A stretch of 64,000 bases of DNA from contig JACAEQ010000036.1 in NCBI GenBank assembly GCA_013388755.1, forward strand, positions 64,001 to 128,000, in the 5' to 3' direction. Below are positions 46,363-55,251 of the stretch, piece by piece (positions within the stretch are counted from its first letter, which is position 1; each line of letters begins with the position of its first letter). Below the pieces are notes generated by a model, which saw only the letters and a program-made list of their open reading frames with translations, had not been told where the DNA came from and searched no databases. The position numbers were made by a program, and so were the translations under genes. The DNA comes from Chloroflexota bacterium (GTDB taxonomy: Bacteria > Chloroflexota > Chloroflexia > Chloroflexales > Roseiflexaceae).

Positions 46363-49056
46363 ATGAAGAATACTCGCCTTCCCCCCGACCTCCAGGCTGC
46401 CTGGGAGGAGATCGAAGCCTACGCCAGAGGGTATGGCCTCGATTTCTTCCCGATCATCTATGAGGTGCTCGATTACCGTACCCTCTATGAGACTGCGGCG
46501 CTCGGCGGCTTCCCCACGCGCTACCCGCACTGGCGCTTCGGGATGGAGTATGACCAGCTCATGAAGGGTCATGTCTGGCTTGGCTCCACGATCTATGAAA
46601 TGGTCATCAATACCAACCCGTCGTATGCGTACCTTCTCGAAGGGAATGAGATGGTGACGCAAAAGATGGTGATGGCGCACGTTGCGGCGCACGTGGATTT
46701 CTTCAAGAACAATATGTGGTTCGCGCATACGAACCGCAAGATGCTTGACGAAATGGCGAACCACGCGGCGCGCGTGCAACGTATGATTGATCGCTATGGG
46801 TATGAGCCGGTCGAGGAGTTCATTGACATCTGCCTCTCGCTCGAAAACCTGATCGATTATCATGCGCCGTATATCAAACGCCCCGAAGCGCAGACGCACC
46901 AGTCGGTGATGGTGGAGGACGAACCTGATGTCGTCGAAGGGCTGCGCGTCGAACGTGGCTATATGCGCGACTATATCAATCCGCCTGAGTTTCTTGAACA
47001 GCAGCGCCGGCGCCTCGATGCGGAACGCGCTCGCTTGAAGAAGTTCCCCGAGCACCCGCAAAAAGATGTGTTGCTCTTCTTGATGAACTATGCGCCGCTT
47101 GAGCGCTGGCAGCACTCGATCCTCGAAATTATTCGCGATGAGGCGTATTATTTCGCGCCGCAGGGGATGACCAAGGTGCTGAACGAGGGATGGGCCTGCA
47201 CCGTGGCAGGGACGCTTATCTTCACGAATGAAGGCATCAGGACGGCCAGAGACATCGTTGAGCATAGGCGCGCGGTCCAGGTCAGCGATGGCGAAACGCC
47301 GCAATGGATCTATGACTGGGCGAAGTTTGACAACTACGCCACGATCAAGATTCGCACCCGGCGAGGTCTGGAACTGGAAGGTTCGTGTAATCACCGGGTC
47401 ATGCTGCCCGATGGAAACTGGCGACGGCTTGATGCATTGCGCGCCGGTGAGAAGGTCAGGATCAGTGGTGGTCAGAATCTCTGGGCACAACATTATGTCA
47501 CGCCGGGCCGGTCGCCGGCACGCCGCGTGGCACTCGAGGCGATCGCGCCACGGACCGGTGCGGCGGTTGACGTCGCCGGCGGGTGCCGGCACATTCATGG
47601 CGATCAGATTGCAATGGGTGCATCAGGCGCGCCGGCCCATGCAACGGTAGTGGTCACGCGTGGCCACACCCGGCCATCGCGCATGCCCGCGCAACTACCG
47701 GGGATTGTGGATGAACGACTCGCCGCCTTCCTTGGCTACCTGTGTGGAGGCGGTCACGTCAGTGAGGTCAAGCATACCATTGGCCTGACCACCGGCGACG
47801 AAGAACTGGCGCATACGTTTGCCGACCTGGCCAGGTCGCTGTTTGGTATCGAACCGCACCGGCGCCGGCATCGCGATGGCTGGCGGATCAGCTTCGCATC
47901 ACCGGATGTGTACGATTTCCTTACGCATCTCGGCATGCAGACCGGCGTCGCGGTGCGCCAGCAGAGCGTGCCCGCTGTTATTCTGCGCTCGCCGCAGCCG
48001 GTTGTGGCATCCTTCCTGCGCGCACTGTACGATTGTAACGGCTCGTCGGGCGCGTTCGGCGTCGTTCTCGCCACCTCCAGCGCGGAACTGGGCAGAATCG
48101 TTCAGTTGCTCCTGCTGAACACTGGTATTCTTTCCAGCCGCTGCGCCGACAACAACGGTACATGGCACGTTCATATCACCGGCCGTTCGGCTGCCGCCTT
48201 TTACCGGCAGATCGGTTCTGGCCTGGCGCGGAAGCAGGAAGCCCTGGCACGCATCATTACGGACCACCGCCGGTTCGACCATGAAGACTGGTCGGACGAG
48301 ATTGTTTCCATCGACCATGGGCGCGCCGATGTCTATGATTTCTCAGTTGCGGGAACCCATCGCTATGCTGCACAGGGCTTTATCAACCACAACAGCTACT
48401 GGCATTCCGAAATCATGACGCGCAAGGCCCTGCGTGACGATGAACTGGTTGACTTTGCCGACCACCACTCCGGCGTCGTCGCCGTGCATCCCGGGCGACT
48501 CAACCCCTACAAACTGGGGCTCGAATTGCTGCGCGACGTTGAGCGCCGCTGGGATACGGGGCGCTTCGGCAAGGAGTATGAGGAATGCGATGATCTGGCC
48601 GCCAAGCAGAACTGGGATCGCCAGCTCGGCCTCGGCCGGCGTAAGATTTTCGAGATTCGCCGCCTGTACAACGATGTTACCTTTATTGATGAGTTCCTTA
48701 CGCCCGAGTTCGTCATGGAGCAGAAGCTCTTTTCGTTCCGCTATAACCGCGATACCGATCTGTATGAGATTGCATCGCGTGAGTTCAAGGAGATCAAGGA
48801 GAAGCTGCTCTTCCGCCTGACGAACTTCGGCCAGCCGTTCATCTATGTCGAGGATGGCAACTATAATAACCGTGGCGAGCTCTACCTGCGCCACCGCTAT
48901 GAGGGCGTTGACCTGAAAATGGATTATGCTCGCGATACGCTGCGTAACATTCAGCGGATCTGGACCCGCCCCGTGCATCTGGAAACGGTGGTTGACGAAA
49001 AGCGCCGGCTGATCAGTTTTGATGGTCGCGATTTCACCGAACGGAAGATTGACTGA
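46363..49056 (+). CDS. spoVR: SpoVR/YcgB-family protein interrupted by an intein
   Basis: An 897-codon frame. Residues 1-278 and 678-897 together make a 498-residue SpoVR-family protein of normal length; residues 279-677 are an intein. The host sequence is cut within the conserved NEGWA/SYWH motif (E. coli form NEGWATFWH), between Ala278 and Ser678. SpoVR proteins act in spore cortex formation in Bacillus and in stress responses with PrkA and YeaH elsewhere; this organism is unlikely to sporulate in that way, so the second context applies. It ends the three-gene cluster. Function needs protein splicing. Confidence 0.95.
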   Translation: MKNTRLPPDLQAAWEEIEAYARGYGLDFFPIIYEVLDYRTLYETAALGGFPTRYPHWRFGMEYDQLMKGHVWLGSTIYEMVINTNPSYAYLLEGNEMVTQKMVMAHVAAHVDFFKNNMWFAHTNRKMLDEMANHAARVQRMIDRYGYEPVEEFIDICLSLENLIDYHAPYIKRPEAQTHQSVMVEDEPDVVEGLRVERGYMRDYINPPEFLEQQRRRLDAERARLKKFPEHPQKDVLLFLMNYAPLERWQHSILEIIRDEAYYFAPQGMTKVLNEGWACTVAGTLIFTNEGIRTARDIVEHRRAVQVSDGETPQWIYDWAKFDNYATIKIRTRRGLELEGSCNHRVMLPDGNWRRLDALRAGEKVRISGGQNLWAQHYVTPGRSPARRVALEAIAPRTGAAVDVAGGCRHIHGDQIAMGASGAPAHATVVVTRGHTRPSRMPAQLPGIVDERLAAFLGYLCGGGHVSEVKHTIGLTTGDEELAHTFADLARSLFGIEPHRRRHRDGWRISFASPDVYDFLTHLGMQTGVAVRQQSVPAVILRSPQPVVASFLRALYDCNGSSGAFGVVLATSSAELGRIVQLLLLNTGILSSRCADNNGTWHVHITGRSAAAFYRQIGSGLARKQEALARIITDHRRFDHEDWSDEIVSIDHGRADVYDFSVAGTHRYAAQGFINHNSYWHSEIMTRKALRDDELVDFADHHSGVVAVHPGRLNPYKLGLELLRDVERRWDTGRFGKEYEECDDLAAKQNWDRQLGLGRRKIFEIRRLYNDVTFIDEFLTPEFVMEQKLFSFRYNRDTDLYEIASREFKEIKEKLLFRLTNFGQPFIYVEDGNYNNRGELYLRHRYEGVDLKMDYARDTLRNIQRIWTRPVHLETVVDEKRRLISFDGRDFTERKID
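47197..48393 (+). mobile_element. intein with degenerate LAGLIDADG endonuclease in SpoVR
   Basis: A 399-residue in-frame insertion. Splicing block A starts at Cys1 (CTVAGTLIFTNEG), block B is GSCNHRVMLPDG with the conserved His, block F is VYDFSVAGTHRYAAQGF, and it ends INHN before Ser+1 of the host. Between them lie two LAGLIDADG-like helices: FLGYLCGGG (host numbering 456-464) and LRALYDCNG (552-560). The catalytic acid at position 8 is Gly463 in the first and Asn559 in the second, so cleavage is probably lost while splicing residues are intact. I recall a SpoVR intein listed from Chloroflexus aurantiacus. Confidence 0.93.
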
Positions 49057-49092
49057 GCCGACCACTTCATGAGACGGAGGAGCTGCACGACA

Positions 49093-49626
49093 ATGTCGCT
49101 TGGAAAACAGACCATTGACACGCTGAAGCGCCTGGCGAGCGACGGGCCGGCAGCCGTTGCCGCGCTCGCCGGGTCCGGCGATCCATCCGGGTCGATCACG
49201 GTTGCCGCCGAGACCGCTGAGGCGCGCATTGGCATCGCCGACCTGGATCGTTTCAGCATTGCATTCCGCACACTTGATGTACGCCGCGCCGCAGCGTCGC
49301 CGGGTGATCCGCGTAACTGGTTGAGCGCCCACGCGGCGACACTCATTCGCTCGCTTGCCTTCCTTGAAGAGCCGCTGGCAGTCTGGGAGCTCGATGGTAG
49401 CGAGCGGCTGGCACAACTCCGTTCGTCACCGCCGCAGCGCGATGGGGATGAGGTGATCTACTGGGAGGTCGCGCTGCGCCTCGCCGATCAGCCAGTGGCA
49501 ACGCTGGCGCGCTATCGCTGGGCGCCTGGCATGCCTGAGCGTGAGCGTGTGGACTATCCCGCAACCTTTGCGCTCACCGGCCGCATGGTCGCTGCGCTCG
49601 AGGATGGCCTCGCCGACGAGCCGTAG
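49093..49626 (+). CDS. protein of unknown function
   Basis: A 177-residue, acidic, soluble protein. The ATG at 49093 follows GGAGGAG (49076-49082). It is Ala/Leu-rich with mixed helices and strands and ends [10 protein letters not shown]. No motif is recognised. It lies 36 bases after spoVR and seven bases before prmC, so it is probably co-transcribed with one of them. Confidence 0.7.
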   Translation: MSLGKQTIDTLKRLASDGPAAVAALAGSGDPSGSITVAAETAEARIGIADLDRFSIAFRTLDVRRAAASPGDPRNWLSAHAATLIRSLAFLEEPLAVWELDGSERLAQLRSSPPQRDGDEVIYWEVALRLADQPVATLARYRWAPGMPERERVDYPATFALTGRMVAALEDGLADEP

Positions 49627-49633
49627 CGGCGCC

Positions 49634-50536
49634 ATGGCAACCCTGCCCGCGAACCCAACCATTGCCGCCGCGCTGGCCTGGGCAACGGCGCAGTTGCAGG
49701 GTGCAAGCGAGACGCCACGCCTGGACGCAGAGCTTTTGCTTGGCCATGCGCTCGGCTGGGGGCGCGCCCGGGTCGTGGCCGAATTGCCGTCGGTCATCCC
49801 TGCTGCGGTGCTGCATACGTTTCGTGAGCTGGTCGCGCGCCGCATGGATCACGAGCCGGTGGCCTATCTCACCGGTCGTAAAGAGTTCTTCGGATTGGAG
49901 TTTTTCGTTGACCGGCGTGTGCTTGTCCCGCGCCCCGAGACCGAGATGCTGGTTGAACTGGCGCTCGAATGGGCGTCCGGGTGGCGCCGGTCTCACCCCA
50001 CGGCCGGGCCGCTGATCATCGCCGATGTCGGCACAGGCAGTGGATGTATCGCGGTCGCGCTGGCCGTCCACCTGCCAGATGCCCGGGTGTACGCCATTGA
50101 CCTCTCGCCCGGCGCGCTCGACGTAGCGCAGCAGAATATCGCGCGGCACGCCGTCGCCGGCCGGGTGACGCTGCTGCAGGGCGATCTGCTCGCCCCCCTG
50201 CCGCACCCGGTGGATCTGCTGGTCAGCAATCCACCCTACACCATCCTGGCCGAGATTGACGAGGGCGTGCGCCGCCACGAACCACGGCTGGCACTCGATG
50301 GGGGTATGGCCGGCCTCGATGTGTACCGCCACCTCCTGGCAGCGGCTCCTGCCGCGCTCCACCCCGGCGCCGCCATGTTGCTCGAGATCGGTGCGACACA
50401 GGCGGCTGCCGTGACGGCCATGGCGCGCACAGCTTTTCCCACGGCTCAGGTCATTGTGCGGCAGGACCTGGCCGGGCGCGACCGGGTCGTCATGATACAG
50501 ACGCGGGTATCCGCTGCGGCTGCCGCATCGCTCTGA
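49634..50536 (+). CDS. prmC: release factor glutamine methyltransferase
   Basis: A 300-residue SAM-dependent N5-glutamine methyltransferase that modifies the GGQ motif of RF1 and RF2. The helical N-terminal domain holds [41 protein letters not shown] is the family signature; [15 protein letters not shown] binds SAM; SNPPYT is the catalytic NPPY. The ATG at 49634 gives normal length. prfA is not beside it. Confidence 0.95.
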   Translation: MATLPANPTIAAALAWATAQLQGASETPRLDAELLLGHALGWGRARVVAELPSVIPAAVLHTFRELVARRMDHEPVAYLTGRKEFFGLEFFVDRRVLVPRPETEMLVELALEWASGWRRSHPTAGPLIIADVGTGSGCIAVALAVHLPDARVYAIDLSPGALDVAQQNIARHAVAGRVTLLQGDLLAPLPHPVDLLVSNPPYTILAEIDEGVRRHEPRLALDGGMAGLDVYRHLLAAAPAALHPGAAMLLEIGATQAAAVTAMARTAFPTAQVIVRQDLAGRDRVVMIQTRVSAAAAASL

Positions 50537-50547
50537 GGAGAGTACGA

Positions 50548-50695
50548 GCCTGTCCGAACATTGCTACGCCTCGTATCATTGCGCGGAGCACGAGCGACAG
50601 CCGGCAGCGGGCGACGCGTGGCTGAAGAATCTCCTACCACGCCAGTAGATTGCTTTGCTTCGCGCGCACTGCCATCCAACGTTCTTCGAATAGAC
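50548..50695. repeat. diverged copy of the palindromic repeat
   Basis: Ends GCCTGTCCGAACA (50548) and GTTCTTCGAATAGAC (to 50695) match the family with several changes. Internal ATCATTGCGCGGAGCACGAGCG and AGATTGCTTTGCTTCGCGCG keep the two-arm plan. It fills the gap between prmC and the HAD gene. Confidence 0.75.
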
Positions 50696-50713
50696 ACGAA
50701 GGGGAACCATTGC

Positions 50714-51553
50714 GTGACCTACCAGCTTGTCGCCCTCGATCTCGATGGCACCGTTGTTGATCATGACCTTGTCATCCACCCGGATGTGCGTGAGACGATT
50801 GCCGCGGCGCAGGCGCGTGGCGTGCACGTAACGCTGGCAACCGGGCGCATGTATGGCGCCGCCGTGCCATTCGCCCACGCGCTCGACATTCAGACACCGA
50901 TCATTTGCTACCAGGGGGCGCTCATCCGCCACCCGAAGAGTGGTGAGGTGCTGTACCACGTCACCATGCCGCCCGACCTGGCTGCTGCAGCGGTACGCGT
51001 GTTACTCGCCGCCGATGTCTTTGTCATCGCCTACATTGACGAACGCCACTGTATCGCCGCCCGACGCCCGGAACTCGATCGCTACGAAGCATTTCACCCG
51101 GAAGGGGTAGAGATCGTGGTCGAGCCGGACCTGGCCGGCCTGGTTGCGACCACGCCGCCGACCAAACTGCTGTTCGTCGCCGAGCCGCCTGTGGTCGAAA
51201 GCGAACTGGCGCGCCTGGTTGCACGGTTCGGCGAGTCGCTCGCTATCGTCCGTTCGCACGCCATCTTTGGCGAACTGACGGCACCGCGTGTCAGCAAAGG
51301 GGATGCCCTGGCCGCACTGGCGGCGCGGCTGGGAGTGGTGCGCGACGCCGTCCTGGCGATTGGCGACCAGGAAAATGATCTCTCGATGATTGCCTGGGCC
51401 GGGCTTGGCCTGGCCATGGGGAATGCCGTGCCGGCGGTGCGTGCCCTGGCGCGCGAGGTGCTGCCGCCGGTGAGCGAAGCCGGCGTGGCCTACGCCCTGC
51501 GACGCTACGTTCTCGACGGTGCCTGCCAGGAGCCTATCCGAGTAACGCATTAG
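50714..51553 (+). CDS. Cof-type HAD phosphatase
   Basis: A 279-residue haloacid-dehalogenase hydrolase of subclass IIB. Motif I is ALDLDGTVVD, motif II LATGRMYGAA, the Lys motif VSKGDALAALAARL and the acidic motif IGDQENDLSM. Relatives dephosphorylate sugar phosphates or flavin precursors; the substrate is unknown. The GTG at 50714 gives the normal start 8 residues before the Asp motif. Its last codons and TAG stop lie inside a repeat fragment, so the natural C-terminus has been replaced by a short repeat-encoded tail (EPIRVTH). Confidence 0.92.
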   Translation: MTYQLVALDLDGTVVDHDLVIHPDVRETIAAAQARGVHVTLATGRMYGAAVPFAHALDIQTPIICYQGALIRHPKSGEVLYHVTMPPDLAAAAVRVLLAADVFVIAYIDERHCIAARRPELDRYEAFHPEGVEIVVEPDLAGLVATTPPTKLLFVAEPPVVESELARLVARFGESLAIVRSHAIFGELTAPRVSKGDALAALAARLGVVRDAVLAIGDQENDLSMIAWAGLGLAMGNAVPAVRALAREVLPPVSEAGVAYALRRYVLDGACQEPIRVTH

Positions 51554-51575
51554 TGTCATTGCGCGCGACGCGACG
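51532..51575. repeat. end fragment of the palindromic repeat
   Basis: GCCTATCCGAG at 51532 followed by TGTCATTGCGCGCGACGCGACG resembles one outer arm. It overlaps the 3' end of the HAD gene and supplies its stop codon. The right boundary is uncertain. Confidence 0.65.
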
Positions 51576-51612
51576 CCATCGAGCGGCGCGCCAGGCAGGA
51601 CGCTCTATGAGA

Positions 51613-51764
51613 GCCTATCCGAACACCAGATGGTCACTGTCATGGCGAGCGCAAGCGAAGCGATCTCCGCTCGCGCCGGTCGATTGCGTCAGCCACGCTG
51701 CGCTCGCTGCACGCGGTCGCTGGCGCGCCTCGCAATGACCGCATGCCATGGGTTTTCGGATAGG
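51613..51764. repeat. full, longer copy of the palindromic repeat
   Basis: A 152-bp element with ends GCCTATCCGAACACCAG and GGTTTTCGGATAGG. The arm TGTCATGGCGAGCGCAAGCGAAGCG resembles the half-copy at 12174; the other arm ends CTCGCAATGACC. A central stretch around CAGCCACGCTGCGCTCGCTGCACG is not present in the shorter copies. Confidence 0.85.
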
Positions 51765-51774
51765 TACCAGGCGC

Positions 51775-51908
51775 AATACCTTTCAAATAAGGCGTTCTGC
51801 ACCGCACCGCCCCCCACCCAACCTCCCCCCGCCGGGGGGAGGAGTCGGACTCCCTCCCCCGGCGGGGGAGGGCCGGGATGGGGGTGACGGGCGTATGTGA
51901 AAGGTATT
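51775..51908. repeat. second palindromic element with AATACCTTTCA ends
   Basis: Perfect 11-bp inverted ends, AATACCTTTCA (51775-51785) and TGAAAGGTATT (51898-51908), bound a 134-bp segment. Inside are two very GC-rich hairpins, CCTCCCCCC/GGGGGGAGG and CCCTCCCCC/GGGGGAGGG. It is non-coding and lies 10 bases after a full copy of the other repeat. From 51909 to 52058 nothing else is seen. Confidence 0.75.
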
Positions 51909-52058
51909 AGTACTAAGCCCCCCGTCATCTCGCCCCGCCGACGCACAACACCATGCGTTCGAGACGTGTGCACCCTCTCCAGAAAAACTGGGTATTGCGC
52001 ACGGTAGTCCTATCGCCTATAATGTCGGGCGTTTTCCTTCCGGCGCTGAAACGACAAA

Positions 52059-52087
52059 GGGCCGGCGTCGCGTGGCGACACCGGCCC
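52059..52087 (-). terminator. intrinsic terminator of rpmB
   Basis: The GGGCCGGCGTCG (52059-52070) arm pairs with CGACACCGGCCC (52076-52087) with one mismatch. On the minus strand it is followed by CTTTGTCGTTTC, a partial T-tract, 17 bases after the rpmB stop. Confidence 0.75.
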
Positions 52088-52103
52088 CGAGCATGAGGCT
52101 CGA

Positions 52104-52310
52104 TCAGCGCGTTCGGTACATTGTTCGCAGGCAGCTTGTGCATACCTTGATCTGTACCTTCTGGCCGTCAACAACGATCGTGGTCTTCTGCACATTCGCC
52201 TTGAAGGTGCGATTGGTGCGTGGCGCGCGGCGCGCCCACCCACCCGATGCCTGGTGGCGGATGTTGCGCCCGAAGCTGACGCCTTTGTTACATACCATGC
52301 ACTTGGCCAT
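52104..52310 (-). CDS. rpmB: 50S ribosomal protein L28
   Basis: A 68-residue zinc-type L28: CMVC at the N-terminus and CTSC near the C-terminus give the four-Cys site. GVSFGRNIRHQASGGWARRAPRTNRTF is the rRNA-binding core. It starts at the ATG at 52310, with GGGGGAG upstream. It is divergent from the asp23 gene, as in Bacillus. Confidence 0.97.
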   Translation of the reverse strand: MAKCMVCNKGVSFGRNIRHQASGGWARRAPRTNRTFKANVQKTTIVVDGQKVQIKVCTSCLRTMYRTR

Positions 52311-52323
52311 ATCACCGTCACTC

Positions 52324-52338
52324 CCCCGGCTTCGCCGG
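52324..52338 (-). promoter_or_regulatory. hairpin overlapping the rpmB ribosome site region
   Basis: CCCGGC/GCCGGG with a 3-base loop lies in the rpmB leader immediately upstream of the GGGGGAG ribosome site, whose first bases fall in the stem. It could limit rpmB translation; autogenous control is possible but not shown. Confidence 0.35.
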
Positions 52339-52373
52339 GAACATGTTGCATATCGTAAACACACTGCTCGGAA

Positions 52374-52382
52374 ACTATACCA
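52374..52382 (-). promoter_or_regulatory. extended -10 promoter of rpmB
   Basis: TGGTATAGT on the minus strand (TATAGT at 52374-52379), about 64 bases before the rpmB ATG. It lies in the divergent gap with the asp23 gene. Confidence 0.55.
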
Positions 52383-52427
52383 TATCCCGGCACAGGGCGC
52401 AACCGCGAGCGCTGGCCGGTCACAGGC

Positions 52428-52802
52428 ATGCGCATGATGAATGAACACCCCGCAGGAAGCTGGTCTGGCGAATTTCCCGCCGGGCGGGTCACGGTGACGC
52501 CACGCGCGATCGCGTCCATCGTCGCCGGCGCCGCATTACAGTGCGAGGGCGTCGCCAGCCTGGCGAATCCGCCCGAGGGCCGGGCACCGTTGCTGGCCAG
52601 CGAGGCCCGGCGTGGCGTGGAGGTACACCTGCACCAGAACCAGGTGATCGTTGATGTGTATCTTCTGGTGCGCGCGGGCGTACCGATCGCTGATGTCGCG
52701 CATACGGTTCAGGAACAGGTGCGTGCCGCGCTGGAACTGGCACTCGACGCGCGTGATCCTCAGGTCAATGTGCGTGTGCAGGGGATACGAGGCAGATACT
52801 GA
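52428..52802 (+). CDS. Asp23/Gls24-family (YloU-like) protein
   Basis: A 124-residue protein with the Asp23 fold: VTPRAIASIVAGAALQCEGVASLANP, then VDVYLLVRAGVPIADVAHTVQEQVRAALE and a final VNVRVQGI strand. Firmicute homologues are membrane-associated alkaline-shock or envelope-stress proteins and YloU is encoded just before YloV. Its TGA overlaps the ATG of the fatty-acid-kinase-like gene by one base. Several in-frame ATGs (52428, 52434, 52437) are possible starts. Confidence 0.9.
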   Translation: MRMMNEHPAGSWSGEFPAGRVTVTPRAIASIVAGAALQCEGVASLANPPEGRAPLLASEARRGVEVHLHQNQVIVDVYLLVRAGVPIADVAHTVQEQVRAALELALDARDPQVNVRVQGIRGRY

Positions 52803-54379
52803 TGAATAGTGCGTGGAACGGTGAGCATCTGCTGGAAGCGCTGCGCGCGGCCTCACGCGCGCTCGATCGCCATGCTGCGACACTGAATGCCCTGAATGTC
52901 TTCCCCGTCCCTGATGGTGACACGGGGACAAACATGGCGTTCACGTTGAGCGGCGCGCTGCGCGATGTCGCTCCCGATCCTTCCTGCGCGGTCGTTGCGG
53001 AGCGTGTCGGCTACTGGGCGACGATGCGCGGGCGCGGCAACTCCGGGATCATCCTGTCGCAGATTCTGCGCGGCGTTGCCACAGCGCTCAGCGGCCACCG
53101 CCTGATGGGTGGCCGCGAACTGGCGGCAGCCCTGGCACAGGGGAGTGTGCGCGCCTATGAGGCGGTCCTGCGCCCGGTTGAGGGGACGATGTTGACAGTT
53201 ATTCGTTGTGCTGGAGATGCAGCTCAGCGGGCGATCAGCGCGGGCGAAGCTTCCCTGGGTGCGGTGCTCGACGCAGCGGTGCGCGAGGCGCGCGCCGCGG
53301 TTGCCCATACACCACTCCTGCTGTCGTCGCTGCGCGAGGCTGGCGTGGTGGATGCCGGCGGTCAGGGGATGCTGGTGATGCTTGAAGCGCTGCTGCGCTA
53401 TGCGCGTGGCGAGCCAGCTGAACTGGTCGCGCCAACTCCCGTGTTGCTGGCGCTGGTTGACGACCATGCCGCCAGCGCCGGCTATTGCACCAGCTTTGTG
53501 CTGTACAACATAACAACGCCATTGACAACCCTCCGGCAGGCGTTCGCCCGGCTCGGCGACTCGCTCGTCGTCGCTGGCGATCAGCAACTGGTGAAGATTC
53601 ACCTCCATACATTGCGCCCGGGTGATGCGCTCAACCAGGCGCTTGAATATGGCGCACCCGACCAGATTGAAATCGCGAATATGGATCTGCAGCGCGCTGC
53701 AGCGCGCCATCCGCTGCCGGCCCTCCCTGCAACCGGCCAGATCGCGGCGTTGCGCCCGCCCGACAAACCACGCGCACCGGTTGGTATCATTGCACTGGCG
53801 CTCGGCGCCGGGTTCGCCGCGATCCTGCGCGACCTGCATGCCGATCTTGTCTGGGAGCCGTCAACGGCGCCGACGGTTGATGAGTGGCTGGCGGCGTTTG
53901 AGCGCCTGCCGCAGCATGAGTTGATTGTGCTGCCAAATGACGGTCAGGCGGCGGCTACCGCCCGGCAGGCTGCCGCGCGCAGCACCAGGCGCGTCGAAGT
54001 GCTGCCTTCCGCAGTGGCGCCGCAGGGGATCGCGGCGTTGCTGGCGCTCAATTTCCAGGCCGGTTTCGAGCAAAATGTGCAGGCAATGACCGCGGCGTTG
54101 CAACGTGTGCGTGTCGCGGCATTAGAGCGGATCCATGCCGGTGGCGCGGCGGATCACGTAGCGCATCCTGCGCCAGCGGAGGATCGGGCCGTCATGGATG
54201 CGTTGCACCGCCTGAAGGCCGATCAGGCAGACATCGCGACACTCTACTATGGGAATGGGGTTGACCCGGCGCGTGTAAAAGAGCTGGTCGGGCGCATTCG
54301 GCGCGTTTTTCCCGCGTTGCAGATCGAGGTTCATGCCGGCGGCCAGCCCGAAAGTGAGTTGATTCTTGCGCTCGAATGA
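52802..54379 (+). CDS. fakA: FakA/YloV-like DAK2-domain kinase
   Basis: A 525-residue protein. The N-terminal DhaL domain has LNVFPVPDGDTGTNMAFTL (metal-binding D38, D40) and RGRGNSGIILSQILRG. A middle domain and a C-terminal part with VGRIRRVFPALQIEVHAGGQPESELILALE follow, as in YloV. FakA transfers phosphate from ATP to fatty acids bound by FakB (DegV) proteins; two such proteins are encoded next. The length is typical. Confidence 0.93.
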   Translation: MNSAWNGEHLLEALRAASRALDRHAATLNALNVFPVPDGDTGTNMAFTLSGALRDVAPDPSCAVVAERVGYWATMRGRGNSGIILSQILRGVATALSGHRLMGGRELAAALAQGSVRAYEAVLRPVEGTMLTVIRCAGDAAQRAISAGEASLGAVLDAAVREARAAVAHTPLLLSSLREAGVVDAGGQGMLVMLEALLRYARGEPAELVAPTPVLLALVDDHAASAGYCTSFVLYNITTPLTTLRQAFARLGDSLVVAGDQQLVKIHLHTLRPGDALNQALEYGAPDQIEIANMDLQRAAARHPLPALPATGQIAALRPPDKPRAPVGIIALALGAGFAAILRDLHADLVWEPSTAPTVDEWLAAFERLPQHELIVLPNDGQAAATARQAAARSTRRVEVLPSAVAPQGIAALLALNFQAGFEQNVQAMTAALQRVRVAALERIHAGGAADHVAHPAPAEDRAVMDALHRLKADQADIATLYYGNGVDPARVKELVGRIRRVFPALQIEVHAGGQPESELILALE

Positions 54380-54385
54380 GCGGTG

Positions 54386-55249
54386 ATGGATGAGAACAGT
54401 ATGGCCAGCATCAAAATCGTGACCGACAGTTCCTGCGACATTCCTCTGAGTGTTGCGCACGAACTGGGCATCGAGATCATCCCCATGCATATCGTCGTCG
54501 GCGACCAGACGTATCGTGCCGGCCTCGATATCACATCCGAGCAGTTCTATCAGATGATGCAGGAAAACCGGGCACGCATTGCGGTCCAGGCGCCACCGGT
54601 CACGGTCTTTGAGCAACTCTATCGCCGCCTGACGCTGGAACACGACCACGTGTTTTCGATCCATCTCTCCGGGCGGCTCGGCGCGAATTACCGCATTGCG
54701 CAGCAGGCGCGCGCCAGATTGCCCGCCTCATCGAGTCGCGTCGAGATTATCGATAGCAAACTGCTGTCCATGGCGCTGGGCATGGTCGTGCTCCATGCAG
54801 CACGCGCGGTGCGCGACGGCGCAACTCCCGAAGAAACGGCACACCTGATCAATCTTCTGATCCAGCATTGCCACCTGGTCTTCTTTGTTGATACCATCGA
54901 ATATCTTGAACAGAGCGGGCGCCTCGCACTGGCAACGACGGTTCTGGGTTCGATGCAGCGTATCAAACCGCTGATGTTGCTCGATGAAGGCGAGATCGTT
55001 CCCTATGAGCGTACCCGTACGCGCGCCAAAGCGATCGAGGGGTTGTATACCTTTGTTGAGGATTTCCCGCGTGTGCGCGAGGTAACGGCGCTGTACGCCA
55101 CGACGCCCGAAGATATCGAGAAGTTGCTCGAAAAGGTTGACCCCATCTTCCCGCGCGATCGTGTGCAGACCGCGCAGTTTGGCCCGAGTATCGGCGCCTA
55201 TCTTGGCCCGGGCGCGATGGGTGTGGCTGTGTTTGAAGGGATTGACTAA
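54386..55249 (+). CDS. DegV-family fatty-acid-binding protein (FakB-like), first copy
   Basis: A 287-residue DegV protein. KIVTDSSCDIPLSV is the N-terminal strand-loop; HLSGRLGANY (family form hlSs.lS.ty) contacts the carboxylate; LGPSIGAYLGPGAMGVAV is the C-terminal signature. It should present a bound fatty acid to FakA. GTG 54383, ATG 54386 and ATG 54401 are all possible starts; the internal one (MASIKIVTD) is closest to the family. It is followed two bases after the stop by a full repeat copy that separates it from the second degV. Confidence 0.92.
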   Translation: MDENSMASIKIVTDSSCDIPLSVAHELGIEIIPMHIVVGDQTYRAGLDITSEQFYQMMQENRARIAVQAPPVTVFEQLYRRLTLEHDHVFSIHLSGRLGANYRIAQQARARLPASSSRVEIIDSKLLSMALGMVVLHAARAVRDGATPEETAHLINLLIQHCHLVFFVDTIEYLEQSGRLALATTVLGSMQRIKPLMLLDEGEIVPYERTRTRAKAIEGLYTFVEDFPRVREVTALYATTPEDIEKLLEKVDPIFPRDRVQTAQFGPSIGAYLGPGAMGVAVFEGID

Positions 55250-55251
55250 GT

